Counted from the stretch's first letter, positions 40,550-49,432 are shown. The stretch is 64,000 nt of DNA from Arthrobacter sp. Edens01 (GCF_001307035.1 NZ_LKIU01000006.1:184388-248387); one strand, 5' to 3'. The notes: generated from the sequence alone by a model not told the origin. Translations and numbers: made by a program.

Positions 40550-42331
40550 ATGACCGCCACACATGGCGCTGGTACCGAGGAAAACACCAAAGCGAAAATG
40601 ACGGGAAGCCAACCACCTGCTGAGGTGGACCGGGAACCCCCTGCTGGCCCTGTCCGGGCCGGCAACGGAATCGCCCGCTGGGTGTTCTGGCCGGCTGCCA
40701 CCATCATCGTGGTCTTCGCAGTCTTTGCCATCGCATTCCCCGGAACGGCCACGGAGATGTTCAACTCCGTGCAGACCAACGTCATCCGCTGGTTCGGCTG
40801 GTACTACGTCGCCGCCATCGCCATTTTCGTGGTGTTCGCCCTGTGGATAGGGCTGAGCCGCTACGGGGACATCAAGCTGGGCAAGGATGACGACGAACCG
40901 GAGTTCTCGATACGGTCCTGGTTCTCGCTGCTCTTCGCTGCTGGGATGGGCATTGGCCTGGTGTTCTTCGGCGTCGCCGAACCCCTGAACCATTTCGCCG
41001 CACCCCGTCCGGGTGTTGAAGGCACCCCAATCCAGCTGGCACAGCAGGCACTGACCCAGACCTATCTGCACTGGGGACTGCATGCCTGGGCGATCTACGT
41101 CGTAGTCGGCGTCTCCATTGCCTACGCGGTCCACCGCCGCGGCCGTCCGATCTCAATCCGCTGGACGCTGGAGCCCCTCCTGGGCAAGCGCCGCGTCTCC
41201 GGCGGCTGGGGCAACCTGATCGACGTCGTCGCCCTGGTGGGAACCCTCTTCGGTGTGGCAACGTCACTTGGCCTCGGTGTGCTGCAGATTTCCGCCGGGC
41301 TTGAAGAAGCCAACATCATGCAGGCCACGCAGATGACACAGGTTGGGCTGATCCTGGGCATCACCACCCTCACCATCGCCTCCCTGATTTCCGGTGTGGG
41401 CAAGGGCATGAAGTGGCTCTCCAACATCAACCTGGCTCTGGCCGGCCTGCTGCTGATGTTCGTGCTGTTCGCCGGCCCCACCCTGTTCCTGCTGCGCGAA
41501 TTCGTGCAGTCGATCGGCAACTACCTGCAGAACGTCATTGGCCTGACCTTCAACACGCTGGCGTTCTCCGGTGCTGAAGGTGAGGCCTGGCAGGCAGCCT
41601 GGACCACGTTCTACTGGGGCTGGTGGATCTCCTGGGCACCGTTCGTCGGCATCTTCATTGCCCGCGTCTCCAAGGGACGCACCGTCCGGCAGTTCGTTGC
41701 CGGCGTCCTGCTCGTTCCCAGCATCATCGGATTCCTCTGGTTCTCTGTCCTCGGCGGCACTGCCATGTACCGTGAGCTCTTCGGCAACGGCGGCCTGGTC
41801 GGCGCCGACGGCTCCGTGGACACCGAAGGTTCGCTCTTCGGCATGCTGGGCGGCCTGCCCGGCGGCACAGCCCTGACGATCGGTGCGGTACTGCTGATCA
41901 CGATCTTCTTCATCACCTCCGCTGACTCCGGCGCCCTCGTCACGGGCATGCTCTCCACCGGCGGCGACGTTGAACCGAAGAACTGGATCCGCATTTTCTG
42001 GGCCCTGTCCGCCGCCGCAGTGGCCATTGCACTGCTGCTCGCCAACGGCCTGGAAGCGATCCAGACTGCGGCCATCCTCACCGCCGTTCCGTTCAGCGTG
42101 GTGATTCTGCTGATGTGCGTTGCCACCGCGAAGGCGTTCCATCAGGAACACGAGACCCTGATGCGGGCACAGCGGAAGATCGCGCGTGACGAGCTGACCG
42201 CCCACGTGACTGAGCACGTTCAGGACAGCATGCAGGAACAGTACGAAGACCAGATGGCTGACCAGGTGGATGCAGCCGTGAAGAAACAGTTCGGCCGAAG
42301 GACAGCAGCCCAGAAGGACCGAAGGCTCTAG
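40550..42331 (+). CDS. BCCT-family (betaine/choline/carnitine) transporter
   Basis: The 593-residue sodium- or proton-coupled symporter has 12 predicted helices. After a soluble N-terminus of about 45 residues come the BCCT signature features: SWFSLLFAAGMGIGLVFFGVAEPLNHF (near 130, the glycine stretch at the cation site), LHWGLHAWAIYVVVGVSIAY, and WTTFYWGWWISWAPFVGIFIARVSKGRTVRQFV near 355. This Trp-rich box binds trimethylammonium groups. A charged C-terminal tail of about 60 residues may sense osmotic conditions. Start at 40550 has GGAGGAG 10 nt upstream. It probably imports glycine betaine or a relative for osmoprotection. Confidence 0.93.
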   Translation: MTATHGAGTEENTKAKMTGSQPPAEVDREPPAGPVRAGNGIARWVFWPAATIIVVFAVFAIAFPGTATEMFNSVQTNVIRWFGWYYVAAIAIFVVFALWIGLSRYGDIKLGKDDDEPEFSIRSWFSLLFAAGMGIGLVFFGVAEPLNHFAAPRPGVEGTPIQLAQQALTQTYLHWGLHAWAIYVVVGVSIAYAVHRRGRPISIRWTLEPLLGKRRVSGGWGNLIDVVALVGTLFGVATSLGLGVLQISAGLEEANIMQATQMTQVGLILGITTLTIASLISGVGKGMKWLSNINLALAGLLLMFVLFAGPTLFLLREFVQSIGNYLQNVIGLTFNTLAFSGAEGEAWQAAWTTFYWGWWISWAPFVGIFIARVSKGRTVRQFVAGVLLVPSIIGFLWFSVLGGTAMYRELFGNGGLVGADGSVDTEGSLFGMLGGLPGGTALTIGAVLLITIFFITSADSGALVTGMLSTGGDVEPKNWIRIFWALSAAAVAIALLLANGLEAIQTAAILTAVPFSVVILLMCVATAKAFHQEHETLMRAQRKIARDELTAHVTEHVQDSMQEQYEDQMADQVDAAVKKQFGRRTAAQKDRRL

Positions 42332-42343
42332 CTGCTCCCCCGA

Positions 42344-42389
42344 GCATGAAGGAGGCCCCGCACCGGTTGGTGTGGGGCCTCCTTCATGC
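42344..42389. terminator. Strong bidirectional hairpin between converging genes
   Basis: GCATGAAGGAGGCCCCGCAC pairs perfectly (20 bp) with its reverse complement across a 6-nt loop, ending at 42389. It sits between the BCCT transporter (+) and the ribokinase (-), so it can stop both transcripts. Confidence 0.9.
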
Positions 42390-42406
42390 CTGTGACGCTG
42401 CTGGGC

Positions 42407-43336
42407 CTAGGCTGGTGCGTCCTGCTCCAGCAGGTCCCGCAGGACCGGGTAGGAGGACTGCGCACCCTCGCGGGTGGCAGCCAGTGCCCCGGCGCGGGCA
42501 GCGAACCGGGCGGCGTCCGCCAGCGGTTCGCCGGCGGCCAGGCGGGCGGCAGTTGCAGCCGTGAAGGCGTCACCGCAGCCCGTTGTGTCCACGGCAGTAA
42601 CCCGGGTAGGTTCCACGGTGGCCACACGCTGGTCACCGGCGGTGGTTCCATCCAGTACGACGGCGCCGTCCCCGCCCAGGGTGATGATGGTCCGGCGCAC
42701 GCCCAGGGCGTCCAGGGCAGCGATGACCGCTTCCCAGTCCGCTGCCGGATCAGCCAGACCCGTCACCAGCGCAGCCTCATGCGCATTCAGCAGCAGCACA
42801 TCGGTCAGCTCCAGCAGCTCCGCCGGGACCTCACGGTAAGGCGAGAGATTCAGCAGCACCTGGGCTCCGGCGTCGTGCCCTGCCCGTGCCGCAGCGGTGA
42901 CCGCTTCGAGCGGAACCTCCAGGCTCAGGGTAAGGACGGCAGCGCCGTCGAACAGGTCCGCCGGCAGTTCCTCGCCGGTGACAGTTCCGTTGGCTCCGGG
43001 GGAAACGATGATCGTGTTTTCGCCGGAAGCGTCCACAACGATCATGGCCGTGCCGGTGGCGGTGCCGGTGCGGCGCAGCACGCGGGATGCGTCCACTCCG
43101 GCGGCGGCAGCGGCCTCGAGCAGAAGATCCCCGTTCCCGTCGGCGCCCACGGCACCGAACAGGCGAACGTCCGCTCCGAGAATCGCAGCGGCGGCGGCCT
43201 GGTTGGCGCTCTTGCCGCCCGGGACGATCACCAGTTCCGACCCGTTGAGGGTCTCCCCCGGAGAGGGGAAACGGTCAGTGCGGACGGTCAGGTCTGCGTT
43301 GAGCGACCCTACAACTACGACTTTTCCTGCAGACAT
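42407..43336 (-). CDS. rbsK: Ribokinase
   Basis: A 309-residue PfkB-family kinase with the ribokinase pattern: VVVVGSLNADLTVRTDRFPSPGETL, then PGGKSANQAAAAAILGADV near 38 (GGK-x-AN-x-A motif), IITLGGDGAVV near 225, and the anion-hole/catalytic motif near 258. That motif reads DTTGCGDAF, with Cys in place of the usual Ala; the catalytic Asp is kept. It phosphorylates ribose to ribose 5-phosphate. Last gene of an operon with an MFS transporter and a nucleoside hydrolase, consistent with ribose released from nucleosides being fed into the pentose phosphate pathway. Confidence 0.9.
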   Translation of the reverse strand: MSAGKVVVVGSLNADLTVRTDRFPSPGETLNGSELVIVPGGKSANQAAAAAILGADVRLFGAVGADGNGDLLLEAAAAAGVDASRVLRRTGTATGTAMIVVDASGENTIIVSPGANGTVTGEELPADLFDGAAVLTLSLEVPLEAVTAAARAGHDAGAQVLLNLSPYREVPAELLELTDVLLLNAHEAALVTGLADPAADWEAVIAALDALGVRRTIITLGGDGAVVLDGTTAGDQRVATVEPTRVTAVDTTGCGDAFTAATAARLAAGEPLADAARFAARAGALAATREGAQSSYPVLRDLLEQDAPA

Positions 43337-43366
43337 GCGGGGATTCTCCTTGGGGACGAGCGGGTG

Positions 43367-44791
43367 TCAGCGATCGGCCGGTGCGTCTGCTGACACCTCG
43401 GCGGCGACCGGCTTGGGGATAAGGAAGGACGCAGCAAGGGCCAGCACCAGGATGACCAGACCGGCAACGATACCGCCGTAGTAGCCTCCGGCACCGCCGT
43501 CGGCCGGCGTGGTGGCCGTCTTGACCGCGTAGATCACGGCGAAGCTCAGGCCGGCACCCAGGTTGAACGCGCCCGCGTTCAGGCCCGGCAGGAAGCCGGG
43601 GTTCTCCTTGGGCGAGAGCACAATGCCCAGACCGTTGAGCATGATGTTGCCAATGCCGGCGTAGGTGATGCCGATCAGCAGGGAGACGCCCAGCAGGCCA
43701 AGCTTCGAATCGCTGCCAACAACCAGCAGCACCAGGGTCAGTCCGATCACGGAGCCGATCATGCCGATCCGCAGCACCTTGCCGTAGCCCCAGGTTGCAG
43801 CCAGGCGGCCGGCGATGGGGCCGACAATGAGGCCGGCGAGGGCGTATGGGGTGAGGGTCCACCAGGCGGATTCCTCGGCGCCCATGCCGAAGCCGATCAC
43901 GCCGTCCTGCGCCAGGGCCGGGATGATGCCGTTCATAACGGCGAAGACGCCGGTCATGGTCAGCAGCGTGGTCAGCAGCAGGGCCCAGGTGGAGCGCTGC
44001 TTGAGCAGGTAGGTGGCCACCAGCGGCTGTTCAGTGCGGTTCTCCACCTTCCAGAAGACGGCGAACGCAACAGCAGCCACCACGATAAGCCCGACCACCA
44101 GCGGCCAGTTGGCGTCCGCCAGCTTGCCGGCTTCGTTGAAGGCAGTGAGCAGGGTGCCCACGGAAATGACCAGCGGCACTACGCCAACCCAGTCCATCTT
44201 TTCCTTCTTCTCGGCGGTGGATTCCGGTGCCAGGAAGAGCAGCAGGACGGTGGCGAGGGCGCCCACGGCGGCCATTGCCCAGAAGACGGACGCGAAGCCG
44301 TGGTTCTGTGCCAGGTACCCGCCGGCGACGGCGTCGATGCCGGCGATGCCGCCGTTGACTGCGGTGATGACACCCATCAGGGTGCCGTAGAGCTTGGCGT
44401 CGCGGATTTCCACGCGCAGCATGATCAGGGTCAGCGGAACTACGGGTCCGGAGACACCCTGGATCAGGCGGGCAACAAAGAGGACCTCGATGCTCGGGGC
44501 AAGGGCAGCCACCACGGAACCGATGGTCAGGACGATGAGCATCCCGGCGAGGACCTTCTTGCGGCCGATGATGTCACCGAGGCGGGGCAGGAAGAGGGAG
44601 AACAGTGCGGCGGCCGTGAAGAACGCGGTCTGCGTCAGGCCAACGGCGGCAGAGGTGGTGTTGAGTTCCTCTTCGATGGTGACGAGGGCGGGGGAAAGCA
44701 TGGAGGCATTGAGCTGGAACGCCACGCAGGCGGCCAGCAGGGCTGCCATGAGGGCGCCGACATTGACGCGGCGCTGGGTTGAGGCGCTCAC
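43367..44791 (-). CDS. MFS transporter, probably for nucleosides or ribose
   Basis: A 474-residue permease with 14 predicted helices of the DHA2-like drug/proton type. It shows LSPALVTIEEELNTTSAAVGLTQTAFFTAAALFSLFLPRLGDIIGRKKVLAG near the start (MFS loop-2 motif GDIIGRKK), RLIQGVSGPVVPLTLIMLR in helix 4, and a conserved helix-5-type GIAGIDAVAGGYLAQ region. The GTG start overlaps the nucleoside hydrolase stop (GTGA). Drug efflux would be the default call, but the position between nucleoside hydrolase and ribokinase makes nucleoside or base uptake/exchange more likely. This assignment rests on context. Confidence 0.88.
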   Translation of the reverse strand: MSASTQRRVNVGALMAALLAACVAFQLNASMLSPALVTIEEELNTTSAAVGLTQTAFFTAAALFSLFLPRLGDIIGRKKVLAGMLIVLTIGSVVAALAPSIEVLFVARLIQGVSGPVVPLTLIMLRVEIRDAKLYGTLMGVITAVNGGIAGIDAVAGGYLAQNHGFASVFWAMAAVGALATVLLLFLAPESTAEKKEKMDWVGVVPLVISVGTLLTAFNEAGKLADANWPLVVGLIVVAAVAFAVFWKVENRTEQPLVATYLLKQRSTWALLLTTLLTMTGVFAVMNGIIPALAQDGVIGFGMGAEESAWWTLTPYALAGLIVGPIAGRLAATWGYGKVLRIGMIGSVIGLTLVLLVVGSDSKLGLLGVSLLIGITYAGIGNIMLNGLGIVLSPKENPGFLPGLNAGAFNLGAGLSFAVIYAVKTATTPADGGAGGYYGGIVAGLVILVLALAASFLIPKPVAAEVSADAPADR

Positions 44792-45735
44792 AGGTCCACC
44801 TCGCCAATGCGCTCGAGGGCGTCAACAACCAGGCCCCAGAACTTGTCCTGGTCCAGCTCCATGGCAACGGAGGTGTTGCAGTCTTCGGGAGCAGGAGCCC
44901 GGAAGTCAGCCACGGTCATGCCCAGGGTGAGGGAACCGGTCAGCTCCACGTCCAGCGGCACGCGCCGGGTGGTCATGACGGACGGGTCAATGACGTAGGC
45001 GACGGCACAGGGATCGTGCACCGGCGGGAAGTCGAAGCCCTGGGCGTCCTTGTAGGTGTGGCCGAAGAATTCGAGCAGTTCGCCAACGAACTTGGCCGGC
45101 TTGGTGCCGACGGCGGCGATGCGGTCAGCTACTTCGTCCGTGGCCAGCGCCTGGTGGGTCAGGTCCAGGCCGACCATGGTCAGCGGCCACTTTTCGTTGA
45201 AGACGATGTGCGCTGCTTCGGGATCGATCTTGATGTTGAATTCGGCCACTGCGGACCAGTTGCCCACGTGGTAGCCGCCGCCCATCAGGACGACTTCCTT
45301 CACCCGCTCAGCCAGGCGCGGTTCCTTGCGTACGGCCATGGCGATGTTGGTCAGCCCGCCGGTCGGGACCAGCGTGACGGTGCCCGGTTCGTGTGCCATG
45401 ACCGTGTCGATGATCAGGTCCACAGCGTGGCGGCTGTCCAGTTCCACGGTGGGTTCGGGGAGGACGGGCCCGTCCATACCGGAATCGCCGTGGATGTCCG
45501 GAGCGTTTTCGATGGTGCGCACCAGGGGCCGGTCGCAGCCGGCGGCGAAGGGAACGCCTGTGATATTTGCGACACGGGCAATCGCCAGCGCGTTGCGGGT
45601 TACCTTCTCCAGAGTCTGGTTTCCGACGACGGTGGTAACCGCCAGGAGCTCGATCTCCGGGCTGCCGTGTGCCAGCAGCAGGGCGACCGCATCATCGTGG
45701 CCGGGATCGCAGTCCAGGATGATTTTGTGGGGCAT
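44788..45735 (-). CDS. Inosine/uridine-preferring nucleoside hydrolase
   Basis: The 315-residue enzyme hydrolyses nucleosides to base plus ribose. The calcium/ribose motif DCDPGHDDAVALLLA (residues 7-21) is the family hallmark. TLVPTGGLTNIAMAV and VVLMGGGYHVGNWSAVAEFNIKIDPEAA near 160-185 supply more ribose and calcium contacts, and HDPCAVAYVIDPS near 250 holds the catalytic-site Asp and His. ATG at 45735 is preferred over an upstream extension lacking a ribosome binding site. First gene of the nucleoside-to-ribose-5-phosphate operon (hydrolase, transporter, ribokinase). Confidence 0.93.
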   Translation of the reverse strand: MPHKIILDCDPGHDDAVALLLAHGSPEIELLAVTTVVGNQTLEKVTRNALAIARVANITGVPFAAGCDRPLVRTIENAPDIHGDSGMDGPVLPEPTVELDSRHAVDLIIDTVMAHEPGTVTLVPTGGLTNIAMAVRKEPRLAERVKEVVLMGGGYHVGNWSAVAEFNIKIDPEAAHIVFNEKWPLTMVGLDLTHQALATDEVADRIAAVGTKPAKFVGELLEFFGHTYKDAQGFDFPPVHDPCAVAYVIDPSVMTTRRVPLDVELTGSLTLGMTVADFRAPAPEDCNTSVAMELDQDKFWGLVVDALERIGEVDL

Positions 45736-46112
45736 TGCTTCTCCGCTTCGTTGAGGTTCCAGACGACGGGGCCGAAATCCCGGCGTCGCAGTGCCCCGCT
45801 CCGGCACACCGGACGCGCGCCGGTAGGCGGACATAACGGATGTGCATGAGTGTCTTGGCTGCTGTTGGGCCGGCTCTGTGGGAGGGGGCTGGACAGCACC
45901 TAAGGCCCATATTGGGCGGGCACATCTTAACGATATCGGCGTGGGAGGACTGTAATTGCCGCCGCCCGAATCCGGACGCCGATGGGCGGCGGGCTGATTT
46001 GGCCCGCCGCGGGGAGGTGCTTATCCTTTGCCCGTCGCCGCCGTGACTCAGGCCGCGGCACCGGATTTCCAAATTTGCTACCTTGGGGTGCAGGGCCGTG
46101 AATTCTCCGGCC

Positions 46113-46155
46113 CCCGGACGACGGTTCAGTACCCGGAACGCGACAAGACTGGCCA
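46113..46155 (+). ncRNA. Guanidine-III riboswitch (ykkC-III)
   Basis: The leader of the SMR gene pair contains, in order, CCGGACGA (46114-46121), GTACCCGG (46129-46136) and GACAAGAC (46142-46149), the three conserved blocks of the guanidine-III class. CCGG/CCGG pair. The bases CAGT (46127-46130) pair with ACTG (46148-46151), with flanking GG/CC pairs, giving the pseudoknot helix in a sequence that differs from the well-known example but keeps pairing. The 3' part touches the AAAGGAG ribosome binding site, fitting guanidine-controlled translation start. Confidence 0.88.
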
Positions 46156-46167
46156 AAGGAGCTAGCC

Positions 46168-46482
46168 ATGTCATGGGTTGTCCTCATTGCCTCCGGAATG
46201 CTCGAAGCCGTATGGGCTACAGCGCTGGGGAAGTCGAACAACTTCAAGAAACCCGTTGCCACCGTTGTGTTTGCCGTGGCGCTGGCGGCCAGTATGGCCG
46301 GCCTTGCCTGGGCGATGCTCAGCATCCCGGTTGGCACGGCCTATGCCGTCTGGGTGGGGATCGGTGCCGTGCTCACAGCGGGTTATGCCATGCTCTTCGG
46401 CGGCGAGAAGGCCACTGTGATCAAGGTGGTGCTGCTGATGGGAATCGTCGGCTGCGTTGTTGGCCTGAAGCTGGTGGCATAG
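46168..46482 (+). CDS. SMR-family guanidinium exporter subunit A (Gdx/SugE-type)
   Basis: A 104-residue four-helix small multidrug resistance protein. Glu near residue 13 lies in SGMLEAVWATALGKSNNF (the proton/substrate-coupling glutamate of SMR transporters). TAYAVWVGIGAVLTAGYAMLFGGEK (helix 3) carries the GxG fold and W-x-G-x-G as in guanidinium exporters. The lysine in SNNFKK and the lack of drug-type residues favour the Gdx class. It is preceded by a guanidine-III riboswitch and followed 2 bp later by a second SMR subunit, so a guanidinium-exporting heterodimer is likely. Confidence 0.92.
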   Translation: MSWVVLIASGMLEAVWATALGKSNNFKKPVATVVFAVALAASMAGLAWAMLSIPVGTAYAVWVGIGAVLTAGYAMLFGGEKATVIKVVLLMGIVGCVVGLKLVA

Positions 46483-46484
46483 CC

Positions 46485-46844
46485 ATGGCTTGGATCATTC
46501 TTCTGCTCAGCGCTGTCCTTGAGGCTGTCTGGGCCACGGCGCTGGAGGCTTCCAACGGGTTCACTGTCCTCGCGCCGTCGATCATCTTTGCGGTGGCGGC
46601 AGCGCTGTCCATGGCGGGCCTCGGCTACGCCATGAAGCACATTCCGATCAGCACCGCCTATGCCGTCTGGACCGGGCTGGGGGCCGTGCTTACCGTCGCC
46701 TGGGCCATGTTCACCGGCACCGAGGAACCCGGTGTGCTGAAGGTCCTGTTCCTGGCCGGGATCATCGGCTGCGTAATCGGGCTGAAGTTTGTGGACAACC
46801 CTGCTCCCGTTTCCGCTCAGGCTGGCGGGTCACCGGAGTCCTGA
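46485..46844 (+). CDS. SMR-family guanidinium exporter subunit B (Gdx/SugE-type)
   Basis: The 119-residue second SMR subunit has the coupling Glu near residue 13 (SAVLEAVWATALEASNGF) and helix-3 signature TAYAVWTGLGAVLTVAWAMFTGTEE. The C-terminal tail (DNPAPVSAQAGGSPES) is absent in the first subunit. The gene starts 2 bp after the previous stop and its 3' end overlaps the convergent small membrane gene by 15 bp. Paired SMR genes usually assemble as heterodimers with opposite topology; charge differences in the loops (lysines in subunit A, glutamates in B) fit that. Confidence 0.92.
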   Translation: MAWIILLLSAVLEAVWATALEASNGFTVLAPSIIFAVAAALSMAGLGYAMKHIPISTAYAVWTGLGAVLTVAWAMFTGTEEPGVLKVLFLAGIIGCVIGLKFVDNPAPVSAQAGGSPES

Positions 46845-47111
46845 GGCGGACTCTGCCCGGGCGTTGTCCAGGTGGCGCATGACCAGGGCTGCGGCAATCA
46901 GCGCCGCTGAGAAGCAGAGGCAGGCTTCCGGCGCCAGCAGGTACAGCTGGGTCACTGCCACGAAGAGCCCGTTCTCGCCGTTGTAGTTGAGCGCCCCGAA
47001 GTTCTGCAGGAACAGGTTCGTGGAAAGCGCGAACACCAGTCCGGCTATGCCCAGGACGATTCCCGCGTTCATGGTCTTCCGGTACATGCCGGTTACGGCG
47101 GTTGATGCCAT
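46830..47111 (-). CDS. Small membrane protein of unknown function
   Basis: A 93-residue protein with two or three hydrophobic segments: AGIVLGIAGLVFALSTNLFLQ near 17-37, FVAVTQLYLLAPEACLCFSAALIAAALVM near 50-78, and a charged end (RHLDNARAESASG). Its 3' end overlaps the second SMR gene. No family is recognised. ATG at 47111 is followed by a sensible membrane-protein composition. Confidence 0.7.
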   Translation of the reverse strand: MASTAVTGMYRKTMNAGIVLGIAGLVFALSTNLFLQNFGALNYNGENGLFVAVTQLYLLAPEACLCFSAALIAAALVMRHLDNARAESASGLR

Positions 47112-47300
47112 GTTTCCCCCTCAGTAGTTGGACTCGTTGGGGTTCACCCAAACAGTCATCTGCCCGTGGGGCAAGCATTGCGCTTGTGTGGGCTCTGGGC
47201 TGGAATGCTGCTGGCGGGGGTCGAAGGAGGTACCGGCGGCAGCAGCGGCGTCGTGCCGGCGGTGCGGTGAAGGCTGGGATGACTCTGCGCGGGGATCAGC

Positions 47301-47500
47301 CAGTTCGGGACATTCCTCCGATGCGGGCAGTCATCCACCGGCATTCCCCCGCGCTTCGGGACATTCCTGCGATGCGGGACACTGATCCCCGGCCCTTTCC
47401 CTGCACTTGGGGACATGCCTTCGGGTTTGGGACATTCCTGCGCGGCGCCGCGGCAGGATTGTCCCAAACTGGCAGGGATGTCCCCACGCGGAGGGAATCG
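47301..47500. repeat. GGGAC palindromic repeat array, copy 2 (non-coding)
   Basis: The 583-base gap 47112-47694 has no gene but contains phased units with CGGGACATTCCT-type sequence (near 47307, 47357 and 47411). A near-palindrome follows: GGGACATTCCTGC (47429-47441), a GCGCCGCG core, GCAGGATTGTCCC (47453-47465), 12 of 13 positions complementary. Inverted half units TCCC at 47462 and 47481 come after, ending in GAGGGAATCGCGCC. The core 47445-47484 matches 27856-27894 at all but two bases plus one gap. The same unit period (18-19 bp) occurs in both arrays. Confidence 0.8.
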
Positions 47501-47694
47501 CGCCCTGCCAAACCGATCCACCGGGAACCGGCCCCAAGCGGGAGCTGAGTCCGGACGGATTCCCAGCCATCTTTACTGCTGTGAAGGGTGCGTCCTGCGC
47601 AGGCAGCACCTTTCGCAGCGGATGGGAAACCGCGCACGGGACCTGAGCCCGAACGCAGAATGCCGGCACAGGAAACGAAAACGACGGCGCAGCC

Positions 47695-49221
47695 CTAGCT
47701 GAGCGCGGCCTCAGGCAGGCTGGTGCCGGTCTCCACGAAGCGCTGGTGGAAGGCCAGCGACTCATCGAGCAGGTGCGGGGTGTGCTTGCCGACCGAGTCC
47801 CGGCTGGCGCGGTCGAAGTAGTCCTGCAGCAGCGGCTGGAAGTCCGGGTGGGCGCACTTCTCGATGATCATCCGGGCCCGCTGCTTGGGCGAGAGTCCGC
47901 GCAGGTCCGCCAGGCCGCGTTCGGTGATGATGAGCATGGTGTCGTGCTCCGTGTGGTCCACATGGCTGGCCATCGGCACAATCCCGGAGATCTTTCCGCC
48001 CTTGGCCGTGCTCGGGGACATAAACGCGGAGAGGAACCCGTTGCGGGCAAAGTCGCCGGAACCGCCGATGCCGTTCATCATGGACGTGCCGCCCACGTGG
48101 GTGGAGTTCACGTTGCCGTAGATATCCGCCTCGATCATGCCGTTCATGGCGATGCAGCCCAGCCGGCGGATCAGCTCCGGATGGTTGGAGATTTCCTGGG
48201 TCCGCAGGATGATCCGCTTGCGGTAGAAGTCGATGTTGGAGTTGAACTCCTCAATCCCCGCCGGGCTGAGCGAGAACGAGGTAGCCGACGCCACCCGGAT
48301 CACGCCGTCGCGGATCAGTTCCAGCATCCCGTCCTGGATCACCTCGGTGAACGCTGTGAGTCCGGTGTAGCCGGCGCCGGAGAGACCGGCCAGCACGGCG
48401 TTGGCGATGTTGCCGACGCCGGACTGCAGGGGCAGCAGCTTGTCGGTGAGGCGCCCGGCCTTGATTTCGGATTCGAAGAAGTCCAGCAGGTGCCCGGCGA
48501 TCATCTGTGAGGTTTCATCCGGTGCCGCGAAGGGGGTCATCCGGTCCGGGGCGTCCGTCTCGACGACGGCGATGACCTTCTCCGGGTCCAGCCGCAGGTA
48601 GGGTTCGCCGATCCGGTCGTCCGGGTTGACCAGCATGATCGGTTTGCGGTGCGGGGGCAGGGCGGTGCCGTAGTAGACGTCATGCATGCCGTCCATCGCT
48701 GCCGGCTGCTGCCGGTTCACCTCGAGGATGATCTTGTCTGCCTGCTCGATCCACGTCTTGTTGTTTCCCACCGAGGAGGAAGGGATCAGGCTGCCGTCCT
48801 CGTTGATGCCCACTACTTCGATTACGGCGAGGTCAATGTGGCCGTAGAACCCAAACCAGGCGTACTGGGCCACGTGCCCAAGGTGGATGTCGATGTACTC
48901 GAGTTCGCCGTCGTTGATCCGCTTCCGCAGCGTGGGATCCGACTGGTACGGCAGGCGCAGCTCCATGCCGCGGGCCTTGGCCAGGACACCGTCGAGCTCC
49001 GGGGCGGTGGAGGCGCCGGTGAGCACCTTGATCTGGAAATCCTCGCCGCGCGTGTGTGCCTGTTCGATCTGTTCGGCCAGCGCCTGCGGCACGGCCTTGG
49101 GGTAGCCGGCTCCGGTGAAGCCGCTCATCGCGACCGTCATTCCCGGTTTGATCATCGATGCTGCCTGCTCGGCGCTCATCACAAGATTGGAGAGTCCGGG
49201 GTGGGAGATACGGTCTTGCAT
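47695..49221 (-). CDS. Acetyl-CoA hydrolase/transferase (succinyl-CoA:acetate CoA-transferase type)
   Basis: A 508-residue two-domain enzyme of the AarC/Cat1 group. The first domain has PGMTVAMSGFTGAGYPKAVPQAL near residue 30 (CoA-binding loop) and the second holds the catalytic Glu in LTAFTEVIQDGMLELI (near 290). Further signatures are SGVGNIANAVLAGL and IYGNVNSTHVGGTSMMNGIGGSGDFARNG near 370, which binds CoA. The reaction moves CoA between succinate and acetate, useful in an acetate-driven TCA variant or in acetyl-CoA salvage. ATG at 49221 has AAAGG 7 nt upstream; the longer frame to 49251 lacks one. Confidence 0.93.
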   Translation of the reverse strand: MQDRISHPGLSNLVMSAEQAASMIKPGMTVAMSGFTGAGYPKAVPQALAEQIEQAHTRGEDFQIKVLTGASTAPELDGVLAKARGMELRLPYQSDPTLRKRINDGELEYIDIHLGHVAQYAWFGFYGHIDLAVIEVVGINEDGSLIPSSSVGNNKTWIEQADKIILEVNRQQPAAMDGMHDVYYGTALPPHRKPIMLVNPDDRIGEPYLRLDPEKVIAVVETDAPDRMTPFAAPDETSQMIAGHLLDFFESEIKAGRLTDKLLPLQSGVGNIANAVLAGLSGAGYTGLTAFTEVIQDGMLELIRDGVIRVASATSFSLSPAGIEEFNSNIDFYRKRIILRTQEISNHPELIRRLGCIAMNGMIEADIYGNVNSTHVGGTSMMNGIGGSGDFARNGFLSAFMSPSTAKGGKISGIVPMASHVDHTEHDTMLIITERGLADLRGLSPKQRARMIIEKCAHPDFQPLLQDYFDRASRDSVGKHTPHLLDESLAFHQRFVETGTSLPEAALS

Positions 49222-49432
49222 AACTGGCCTTTCACAGAACGAATCAATCAACCCTAACCGCCTGTGAGCCGGAGCTCACATTCGGCCGTACCGGCGGAGC
49301 TGCAAAGAGGGCTCTGACCTGCGCTTATAAACGACAGGCCCCTAAAAAGCCATAGTGCGGTCCCTTTGATTGACACATCCGAACCGGTCGTCTTCACTGC
49401 TGGGACCACTCACATCACTCAGGAGATCCAAC

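Noticed and set aside
46060..46167. Guanidine-I or guanidine-II (mini-ykkC) riboswitch
   Set aside because: Neither the long guanidine-I core nor two ACGR-loop hairpins of class II fit; the class III blocks match in order instead.
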